From contig NBIV01000068.1 of assembly GCA_003194525.1 (NCBI GenBank), positions 186,001 to 250,000 of the forward strand: a DNA stretch of 64,000 nucleotides. The letters are read 5' to 3'. This DNA comes from Gracilariopsis chorda (Eukaryota > Rhodophyta > Florideophyceae > Gracilariales > Gracilariaceae). The first letter of the stretch is position 1; every line of letters begins with the position of its first letter. The notes under the pieces are model-generated. The model worked only from the letters and a program-made list of their open reading frames with translations, ran no database searches and was not told where the DNA came from. Positions 40,878 to 49,100 of the stretch are shown piece after piece. The position numbers were made by a program, and so were the translations under genes.

Positions 40878-41162
40878 ATGGATCTAAAGGGACAATACCG
40901 AAGCGAGAAGCTATTCCTTTTTATGATGTGGCCGGTCGCTATTTTGGCTGCCATCCTGACGTTCATCCTTGATGATGTCAAAGTTATGTTCTTTACCTTT
41001 GCCGGTGGTCTGGGGATCAGTGCCTTGGTACGTTGACAACCCTCTCATGAGATCCCTGAAACTCATAACGCGTCTCTAACTGATATCTCCCAGATTTGCC
41101 TCCCCGAGTGGCCCTTCTTCAACCGCAACCCATTATCGTTTGCTTCGGAAAACCGAAGTTAA
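40878..41162 (+). CDS. SPCS1: Signal peptidase complex subunit 1 (SPC12), two exons
   Basis: Join of 40878-41027 and 41094-41162, 72 aa, with a 66-nt intron (donor GTACGT, branch-like CTAAC, acceptor CCCAG). The protein begins MDLKGQYRSEKLFLFMMWPV and ends ICLPEWPFFNRNPLSFASEN. This is the SPC12 pattern: an N-terminal MDFKGQ motif, two hydrophobic helices joined by a short charged turn (LDDVKV), and a final LP.WP...R.PL.W-like motif. The subunit sits beside the catalytic SEC11 chain in the ER membrane and helps signal peptidase tell signal peptides from membrane helices. The length is just below the usual 75-100 aa. Both exons are in frame across the splice. Confidence 0.88.
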
Positions 41163-41643
41163 CTACGCACAACAGAAGTTTTTCCAACTACAATTTGAAG
41201 ATAAATAACTCCCTCTGCAACTGTACTCCCTTCGTTCTATGAAAGCTGTCTCGCCTTTATTCTGTGAATCAAGCTCTACATGTGACGTTTTCACATACAG
41301 AAATTTTCAGTGACAACGGTCCCGCCTGTGTTGCGAAGTCGCTCTTTTGAAAGAGCTCTAACCCTGAGATAGGACTCGAACCTTAGCATGATGGTTTCAG
41401 AAGTCAGACTGCTACAAACCATAGACCCTGTCGATAATGTCGTAATTGATTACTCTTTCGCACTTCTCTGCCATTGATCGCATCAGCAATGTACGATACA
41501 TGCAGTATGTATGCGACAGTACCTCTGCGCTAATCAAACAGCGACATGAAACCATCATTCTTTCATTGCTATATCACTCAGTACAACTGCACCATCCTCG
41601 AATTTCCCTTCATTAACACCTATCGATCCAATGTACGATAAGC
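41163..41643. other. Convergent intergenic region with tRNA-like fragment
   Basis: 481 bp between convergent genes. On the minus strand (about 41425-41345) the text resembles parts of a tRNA-Arg (anticodon-arm-like GTCTGACTTCTGA and T-arm-like GGTTCGAGTCC), but no acceptor stem pairs, so I do not call a gene. Nothing else recognised. Confidence 0.4.
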
Positions 41644-42921
41644 CTATGTCCGGAACTCATAGCAGCCTGACTTTGTGACGCATTTCAATCCCTTGTAATA
41701 CTTGTACCGTTCTCCAGCAATCTCGAGCGAATCAACCCCAACACCACTTGCAGAGAATCCCGGTATTCTGAACGACACAACCACTTGCGGGTTCCTAATC
41801 TCGCTAATTACACTAATGTTTCCTACTAAAGAAGGAGTTTTCCCCCTAGTCACAGAGCCGATGTTCCACTTGCATGTGCCTGTGGAGCTGTCAAACTGCA
41901 CAGTCCCATAGTTCGCACTAAGAGATGCACCAGTCACACCTTCTCCAAATGGAATCTTGACTGACACATCGGCCATGATGGTATCGCTATCTGACGTCGG
42001 CTTTCCGCCTGCGGCAGACATAACTTGCGCCAGCATCAAGGATGGCTGTCGACTGCTCCGGCTCGCTATCGGAAAGCGCGGCATGAGGCTAACAGAGACA
42101 CTCCCCGAACCTGCGCTGGGGTCAAAATCAAACCGGGATCCAACTTCAACTGGCAATGTCACGCCTCTAACGTCTCGAATTGTGTAGGCCATAACCTTAA
42201 ACACTCCGTCAGGGGGTACGAATGTAAGCACGTTCGACTGCAAGTACCTTTCACGCCGAACCGAGTGATGAAAGCAAACATCATCGAATGGAGTTTGTGA
42301 TCGGATAGTCATTGAAACATCAGGAGTCCCTGATAAACGGGAGTTGATCTGAACAACGCCAGTTACAAGTAAATGTGACAGACGACGATGGGACGCCTCA
42401 AATGTGGCGTCAATCGTCTCAACCACATCCACAAAAATCTCGTTCTGCGCGTACGATACGTTTCCACGGCGCCAAGTAAATAGCGATGGGGCGTTAACAG
42501 GAACGGGCGTTTCAGCCCCTAACTGCTCAAAAACGCGATTAAGCATGGAAGGTGGAGAGATGAGTTCTTTGAGCATGTTTGATTCGAGAGTGGCCGGAAA
42601 GCCATTGTCGAGCATCTCGTCTAGCAGCTCATACACAGTCACAAAGTTGTCCTTGATAGCATGTTCATTAATTTCACCAAAGTAATCGACAAGAATTTCA
42701 GCAAGGGAAGTAAGGAACTGCGAAATGACGAGTGGATTGGTGTCTTTTAGTGTTGTTGCAACTAGAGTCAAACCGTTTATGTGGAGATTGATCTGGGCTC
42801 CCTTCGTCGTGGATAACAGAGGGAGGGGGGTTGCCAGATCTGTTCGGGGAATTTTTCCGCGGTAATGCTTCTCAATCAGAACTTCCGAGGCCGAGTTAAG
42901 AATATGAATGCTGTTTATCAT
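41644..42921 (-). CDS. AP3M: AP-3 adaptor complex medium subunit (mu-3)
   Basis: A 425-aa protein starting at ATG 42921. The N-terminal longin-like domain (MINSIHILNSASEVLIEKHYRG..., LVISQFLTSLAEILVDYFGEINEHAIKDNFVTVYELLDEMLDNGFP) is followed by SNMLKELISPPS and WRRGNVSYAQNEIFVDVVE, the hinge into the mu-homology domain. That domain holds VTGVVQINSRLSGTPDVSM, the FIPPDG-like FVPPDGVFKVMAY and a final YKYYKGLKCVTKSGCYEFRT, which is nearly the animal mu-3 ending. AP-3 sorts cargo from endosomes or the trans-Golgi to lysosomes or vacuoles. The mu chain reads tyrosine-based YxxPhi signals. The whole subunit is present in one exon. With the TPLATE-like protein it is the second coat-complex subunit in the window; they are 18 kb apart and not otherwise linked. 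Confidence 0.95.
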   Translation of the reverse strand: MINSIHILNSASEVLIEKHYRGKIPRTDLATPLPLLSTTKGAQINLHINGLTLVATTLKDTNPLVISQFLTSLAEILVDYFGEINEHAIKDNFVTVYELLDEMLDNGFPATLESNMLKELISPPSMLNRVFEQLGAETPVPVNAPSLFTWRRGNVSYAQNEIFVDVVETIDATFEASHRRLSHLLVTGVVQINSRLSGTPDVSMTIRSQTPFDDVCFHHSVRRERYLQSNVLTFVPPDGVFKVMAYTIRDVRGVTLPVEVGSRFDFDPSAGSGSVSVSLMPRFPIASRSSRQPSLMLAQVMSAAGGKPTSDSDTIMADVSVKIPFGEGVTGASLSANYGTVQFDSSTGTCKWNIGSVTRGKTPSLVGNISVISEIRNPQVVVSFRIPGFSASGVGVDSLEIAGERYKYYKGLKCVTKSGCYEFRT

Positions 42922-43359
42922 CCTTCAAGGTGTGTCCGGAAGGGTTACGTGCTGGCTGATAGAAATGGACAAGGAGCAAATCGGGATTGTGAACTGTATT
43001 GTCTTCGGCGCCTTTGATATTAGGCCGGCACCGCTATGTGGATAGTTCGTCCAAGATGACGACGCGTGAGGGGCCGCGCTTCCGTCCAAACGCTTGGATG
43101 CAGAAGCGAGAGAAGGTTAGCAATCTAGCATGAGCAGCTTCCCTGAAATTAACAGAACGTATTTACTGTAATCGAGGGCATTAGAAATTCTAATTTAGAA
43201 TTATAAAAAAATTCTTGGATCTGTACAACCTATCATGGCGATTGCCACACGGTATCGCATTTGATCTGCCAACAACAGCGAGAAGGACTGAACAGCCTGC
43301 AATGACCAAAGCAATGCTCTCTTCCTACGACAAGGCTGAGAACCGATTCTCTCTGGGCA
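42922..43359. promoter_or_regulatory. Divergent promoter of AP3M and DAP3
   Basis: 438 bp between divergent starts. A short ATG frame at 43056 (MTTREGPRFRPNAWMQKREK) is followed by a possible intron and a second open piece ending near 43205, but the result would be about 36 aa with no known relative. AT-rich DNA lies at 43185-43210. Confidence 0.4.
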
Positions 43360-44499
43360 ATGGCGCTAAGACAACTGCGCCAGCATCTTTATCCGATCGG
43401 AAGAAGATCATTTGCGATAGCATCGGCAGAAACTCAGCGACCGATATCTCTAGAAACGATTGACGCACAGTCCGCGGAAGGGAAAGCAAAGACCTTGATC
43501 CGCTCTTCAACACACGTGCTGCGTGAAGTTCTGACTTCAGATAACATACCGTCTCTCATTCTGCTAGACGGACCGAAAGGAGTTGGAAAATCGACTCTAT
43601 TATCGCAGTCTGTGGCTTTTGCCCGTAAGCACCATCATGTAGTGCTTCACATTCCATCCGCGCGGGAATGGACTGGTGGAGCCGGCTTCTTCACCGCCAA
43701 GCCAGTAGAGGGCATGGAACCGCATCTAGATGGGTTGGAGGCAGTCAGATTTTATGACAGACCGTCGCAAACTCGCAAACTATTCGAAGACTTGCTAAAT
43801 GCTCATGCTGAAATTTTGGAAGAGATGCCGTGTCATGAAAAGTTATGTACTCCACTCACAAAAGAATGCAAGTCACTTCGAGAGCTTGTACAGCTAGGTT
43901 TGGATTTGCTCGTCGACATTGACACTGACTGGGGAAGCCACCCCACAGAAGCCGGTGACGTTTTGCATCAACTTATCCTGCAACTTGCCCACACAGATCG
44001 TCCAGTTGGCATTGCCATTGACGACTTCCACGCATTCGTGGGATTAACATGCATGACTAACGAACGTCATCATCGCTTGCATGCCAATTGCATTCGTGTT
44101 ATTGCTCAGCATTTTGGCCGCGAACGTATCGAAGCAACCGCGAAAGCACTGCGGAAAGGCTATGTCATGTTGGCGACAGACTCAGACGCCCCAATGGAAA
44201 CATGGCGCAAATCAAGAGTAAGATCAGTGGTTGACTTCCCTCTGGCCGAAGAAGTGAGAAACGATCCGGCTGGTAAACAATGGTGGCACGATTTTCGAGA
44301 TCGTGTTCGGAAAGCGGATCAAAGTGATTCATTGTACGTACAAGTCCCGGAATTGCAAGGAGGTGAACTGAAGGCGCTTTGCGCGACTTTTGAGCAGGGC
44401 GGGCTGAAGCGAGACCACGGTCGAGCATATACAGATCGGCTGATTGCACTCGCTGGAGGTCGTGCTGACAAGATGCGCAAAATATTCATTAGTCGCTAA
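43360..44499 (+). CDS. DAP3: Mitochondrial ribosomal protein mS29 (DAP3)
   Basis: A 379-aa P-loop protein. The first roughly 25 residues (MALRQLRQHLYPIGRRSFAIAS) form an amphipathic basic presequence for mitochondria. The GTP-binding P-loop is LLDGPKGVGKSTLLSQ (GPKGVGKS at 71-78), followed by HHHVVLHIPSAREWT, as in DAP3/mS29. Later segments that fit the family are VGIAIDDFHAFVG (Walker B-like), the Arg-rich sensor region and a C-terminal winged-helix-like part (SGNP/LG..ALC). mS29 sits in the head of the mitochondrial small subunit and contacts the large subunit. The gene is intronless with the ATG at 43360, divergent from AP3M. The DHHC gene converges 58 bp downstream. Confidence 0.85.
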   Translation: MALRQLRQHLYPIGRRSFAIASAETQRPISLETIDAQSAEGKAKTLIRSSTHVLREVLTSDNIPSLILLDGPKGVGKSTLLSQSVAFARKHHHVVLHIPSAREWTGGAGFFTAKPVEGMEPHLDGLEAVRFYDRPSQTRKLFEDLLNAHAEILEEMPCHEKLCTPLTKECKSLRELVQLGLDLLVDIDTDWGSHPTEAGDVLHQLILQLAHTDRPVGIAIDDFHAFVGLTCMTNERHHRLHANCIRVIAQHFGRERIEATAKALRKGYVMLATDSDAPMETWRKSRVRSVVDFPLAEEVRNDPAGKQWWHDFRDRVRKADQSDSLYVQVPELQGGELKALCATFEQGGLKRDHGRAYTDRLIALAGGRADKMRKIFISR

Positions 44500-44556
44500 T
44501 TGAGTAATCACAGTTAGAAGAGGATGCAATGAAATGAAGCTGCAAGACACATCTCT

Positions 44557-45618
44557 TTAAACGGCACTTTCTATATCAGACCGTCTCTGGTACGACAGAC
44601 CATCGCCCTCAATGTAAGAACGTGTGGGGAAAAACCAGTACAATGGACGAGATCCGCAGACGCTCTTGAAATTGTTTGCAATGCCCAAGTCGTATTGCAT
44701 CACAAAAGGCATACGCGCAGGGTCGGTGATTTCGTACATTTCGATAGTGGTCCTTCCCTTGGCGGTAAGATAGAAATGCATAGCCACAAAAACGCTTAGC
44801 GCAAAGCTAAATGCTGAAGTGGTTATATAGCCTATCATAGTGATGGTTTTGACAGGCTCCGATAACTGATCGGCAACAGAAAAGGACTTGAGTGACAGCC
44901 GCACTGAAATCAATGCCCGAACAACAGTGACGAGATGATCGGTTCGAAAATTGGATACGGTGCTCGCGGATAGCGATATGATACCAATAAAAGTCGGAAA
45001 AGAGACCAGTGCTACTTGTACACAGCCTAGAAACGCGTAGGTGACAAAACCAATAAAGAATTTGTGGTTATAGAACGAAATACAGTTGTTAACAAACACA
45101 CAGTGATGGTCCATGCGAAGAATGCACCGTCGGCAGGCAGAGCAATGGTGGGAACGATCCGGTTTGTAAGCGCTACAGAAGCGACAGTACCGAAGCAGCC
45201 CGTCGTAGGTTCGTTCTTTGATGAGATGGGCGTACTGAAAGGCTTCTTGGGGTTGCGTGTGAAGCAATATATTTGCTTCATCCTCGTCGGTCTTACGAGG
45301 ATGCATTCTCGCGATGGTAGGTGGTGGAGGTGCGTGCCATTCTTCCGGGGGTGAGCCCGGGTCGAGGAATACGAGTAGAAAGTAATTGATGACAACATTG
45401 ACAAAAATGAAATGGAACAGAATCAAACAAGCGACTGAGAGAATGGGAAACTTGGAGTACAAAGGAATAAGGGTGCCCGGAACGGCCGTGAAATAAGCAA
45501 GCCCTTGTAATCCTATTACAAGAAGGACCGGAAGAAAGCCCGCGACACGAAGCTTGGTACAGCGTGCTAGTCGTGCCTTCGGATAGTAACGCTGAAGGAA
45601 AGGGGACAAACGAGGCAT
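44557..45618 (-). CDS. DHHC-type protein S-palmitoyltransferase
   Basis: A 353-aa four-helix membrane enzyme that attaches palmitate to cysteines of other proteins. The Cys-rich domain begins at CRFCSAYKPDRSHHCSACRRC (from residue 145) and contains the catalytic DHHC at 170-173 in RMDHHCVFVNNCISFYNHKFF. Two hydrophobic helices lie before it (about 25-45 and 58-85) and two after. A DPG motif (FLDPGSPP) follows the second helix and a TTxE-like TTIEMYE follows the fourth, both typical. The C-terminal tail contains the conserved Asn of the PaCCT motif (YDLGIANNFKSVCG). I start at the ATG at 45618; the frame runs upstream only from a TTG. Location is Golgi or plasma membrane by family. Confidence 0.95.
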   Translation of the reverse strand: MPRLSPFLQRYYPKARLARCTKLRVAGFLPVLLVIGLQGLAYFTAVPGTLIPLYSKFPILSVACLILFHFIFVNVVINYFLLVFLDPGSPPEEWHAPPPPTIARMHPRKTDEDEANILLHTQPQEAFQYAHLIKERTYDGLLRYCRFCSAYKPDRSHHCSACRRCILRMDHHCVFVNNCISFYNHKFFIGFVTYAFLGCVQVALVSFPTFIGIISLSASTVSNFRTDHLVTVVRALISVRLSLKSFSVADQLSEPVKTITMIGYITTSAFSFALSVFVAMHFYLTAKGRTTIEMYEITDPARMPFVMQYDLGIANNFKSVCGSRPLYWFFPTRSYIEGDGLSYQRRSDIESAV

Positions 45619-46109
45619 GTGAGCAGTGATGCGGCCGCTAGTAGAGTGTAATGCAGAGATTTGTTTAGGTGCGAAGAAGCGCAGCAACAGTTGCCAGGAA
45701 AGACAGAAATCAGAATGGAACTGACCTCTCTGCAGCTTTCAATGACGTTGGTGACGGTATAGGGCTGGCACAATGGCGGCCAACTCAACAGCAATCAGGG
45801 CTTGAAAGGTAGGGAGGGGGATGCTGGACAAGGACCCTCAACGAAGTTAAGTGCGAAGAGCTGCGACGTGTTCCCAGCAATGAATGCAGCCGTGAGGCCT
45901 GGTGTTCGTTCTGCACCATAGAACCAATTCTACATGCACTATTTCAATTTGGTGGTAATTGAATTGAAACCCGTCTTTCCTGCAACTCTTGATTGCCCGC
46001 AGCGCGCTATCGTTGCGCTCCGAGAAACTACGCATGCCTTGCGACCGGTTGCGAGTTCGAGTCTTGCGCGCATCCGTCGCGCAGATCCCTACAGCCCTCG
46101 CTCTCGCTC
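45619..46109. promoter_or_regulatory. Divergent promoter of DHHC and TFIIIC genes
   Basis: 491 bp between divergent start codons. No repeat, TATA box or extra gene recognised. Confidence 0.5.
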
Positions 46110-49100
46110 ATGGATCAGCTCTTTGCCCAAGTCGTAGACCACATTGCCCTCTCAGGATCCGCCGGTGCTTCACTACTTGACTCTCTCACCGCCGTTCTAG
46201 GCCGTCAGCCGCGTCGCGGTCTAGTAATCTACCTGCACCGTCAGTTCGCGGCTCGTAGCGACCGCTTTTTCGCCAAACCCAGTTTCAATGCCCCTGCACA
46301 TGAAGTACGACTCACAGCTCATGACAACATTCGCCAACGAGCGCTGGGCTTTACTCCTCTGGAACAATCACCTTTGCCAAGTCATGCATACAACGTTCTC
46401 GAACGCATTGGAATGGCGGGGAGTAATGGAATTCTCCAGTCTGAGTTGGGAAAATACGTAGGCTTAGCCCCGAATATGGTCCATCATTATCTTGGCGTTC
46501 TCATGGCTCGTTCTCTTGTCGCCCGCAAAAAGGTTGTACTCACAAAGCAAAGAACTGTCATAAAGAAAGAGCAGCTTACCGACCAGCCTGTCACCAATCA
46601 AGAGACGCTCACTTCTGGTGATGGTTTGGGCCCATCCGTCACATACACAGCCGTTGTTGTTCTTGCCAGATACGCCCTCAACATTTCGCAGTCTACTGCA
46701 TCAAAGTCCCTTGCGCCTCCACACGACCAACCACAAACTGAGCCCTCACCCGAATCTACATCTCAGCAGCCGTCCAAAGCTTCGTCCGCACCATCTGTGA
46801 TTGATCTCACGATGGAAACAAGAATCGAACGCATCATGCTAGCCTTACAACCATCCCCGCATACTCGCTCAGAGAAAGACTTGAAAGTCATAGCGATGCC
46901 AGATTCTGACAAGCAAGAACACATATCTGACGAACTGTTTCGCCGAAGGCGTCACCGCGGCTATCGCGCCTTACGCTCTAAGTTAGTGCGCGCAGGGTTA
47001 GTAGAAATTGTTCAACGAGAATGCATTGCGCGAGACGGAAAGCATCTAGGTAACCACGCATGCCTCAAGTTAACCTCCTTAGGGCTTGAGAAACTTCAGG
47101 GAGGCCTCAATTCCAAACTGCGTAGTGAAGATCTTTCAGCCCATCAGCGTTCTGCACACCGTAAGGTTCATCCTCTCTTACAAGACGGTACTCGCGCTCG
47201 GTTTTTGGAAGAAGTCGGGCTGGTGGAACAGGTTTATCAGCTTATCAAAAGGTCTGGCAAAGAAGGGATATCAATACCTGAAATACACGAGTATCTCGAT
47301 GGCGGCACCGATCTCACGGGTGCTGTCGGAAAGCGAATCCGAAGAATCGTCGATAGCATTTCAAGGATCGAGCCAACCATTGAAACTCAACGCTTTGAAG
47401 GCAGTGCAATGTATATCCGTATAGCGCTTCGAAGCATAGCTTGTCCAGAAGGAGAATCAAATGATTTGCAACAACCCAATTCTCAATCTCTAAGTCAGCA
47501 TGAAAGAACTCCTGGCAGTCAGGGTAAAAAACGTCGCAAAGTAGGAATCACAACCCTTGGTCAACAACGTCAAGAGATTGTTATGAAGCTTTTGGAAAGT
47601 CGCAAAGTTGTCATCTTAGAAACTCTCGGAAGAGAAGTTGCTACTGTGGAGGACGCTGGTTTGCATAGAGTTGATCAGAAAGTGATGCGAAGATTGCTGA
47701 ACGACCTAATCAAACAAAATGCTATTAAGCTAATCACTGCTGTGAAGCCTGCCATAAAGGATTGTAAGCGGAGTCAGACAGTTACATTGGTTGCACTGCC
47801 TGAGGTTGCAGAGAACGGCCAGGAAGTCAGGAGCATCATGACATCAGTCGTCAACCGCGCATTATACGGGAGCACTGAAGGTGCGTCCATCGAAGCAGAC
47901 AAGCGAAACTCCGAAAGCATGAAAGAGGAACCCAGTAATGGCAAAAGTTATGTCGACCTGAAGAATGTTAATCGTAATGGCGATGCGGCCATTCCCATAC
48001 CAGACCGGAGTAGACTCTCTCAGGAACGGAACGCAGTCCATCCAAAAAAGCCTGCGCCAGATGATGACCAAGATAATGGACCTCCGATCGTGGTATACGA
48101 GCATAACATTCCGAAAGGGAAGACTGCAGGCGACAGTAATGCTCAGGTTAATTGTAGAAAGCGGTCTTCATCAAATGATAAGAAACGGACGAAGTTGAAG
48201 GAGAGTTCTAAAACTGCGGAAGAAGACAAACTCAAACCACCGAGTTCTAAAGTCAGGGACGTCACAGGTGAAATGGCAATTGATACTCAGACGACAACAA
48301 TTGATGACAATGCCAAACCGACACCATTATCCGCTTCAAACAAATCGGCGCGTCATAGTAAGGGTGGATCAAAGGATAAGGGAGGTGCAGCGGTGTGTGT
48401 GGAATCAGATGGACGAGACAAGCGGAAACTCCGCATAAACAAACTGAGATCTATAGATTATGGCTTGTTGAAAGGTAAATTGGCACGAGTCCGAGTCTTT
48501 CACAGGACAATTTTCGGAATGCTACAGCCTGATCGAGCTTCACGCGAATCCGAGAAACCCATCCCGCACCACTCAGTGGAGGATGTGTTCCAAGCCGAGA
48601 ACCTCGGCTGCTTCAAAGTAGGAGAGTGTCTCTCTAGCATGACGGTTAGCGAATATGCTGCTGTAATTGGGTTCTATCAGGACCACGGTGATCTAATCAC
48701 GTCTCGCAAAGAGGAGAGAATTGCGAATATACGTGACCAACTTGACCAAGAGATAAACAGTCAGACTGCTGCACGTCAGATTCTCTCGCTTGTTCAGATG
48801 CTTACAAGACTGGGATTGGTGGAATCGAATGCTGATTCCCAGTGGACTCTGGCCGGGCAAGGAATCATCCGAGACTTTGGAAAAGGCCTCCCGTCGGGTG
48901 TAGTGCCACATGGAATAGTATTCTCAGATATGAAGGCCGTCGATACTTTTTGGAGAGAGCTGGAACAATTTGCTCGATGTCGAATGTCACGAAAACCGCC
49001 GAATTCGGATATGACTCCAAACCCTGAAGAAGGAACAAGTGCTGATAGTGAAGGTGAAAGAAAGATGCTTCCTGTTACTGACGTTTACTATCCCAATCGT

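Noticed and set aside
41345-41430. tRNA-Arg-like text on the minus strand (GTCTGACTTCTGA, GGTTCGAGTCC)
   Set aside because: The acceptor stem and the 3' anticodon stem do not pair, even allowing an intron. At best it is a tRNA fragment. A covariance-model scan that also allows permuted tRNAs would decide.
43056-43205. Possible two-exon micro-gene before DAP3
   Set aside because: The product would be about 36 aa with no relative that I know; the splice sites are weak.
45993-46109. Upstream extension of the TFIIIC frame
   Set aside because: It opens with TTG. The first ATG at 46110 gives the expected N-terminus.
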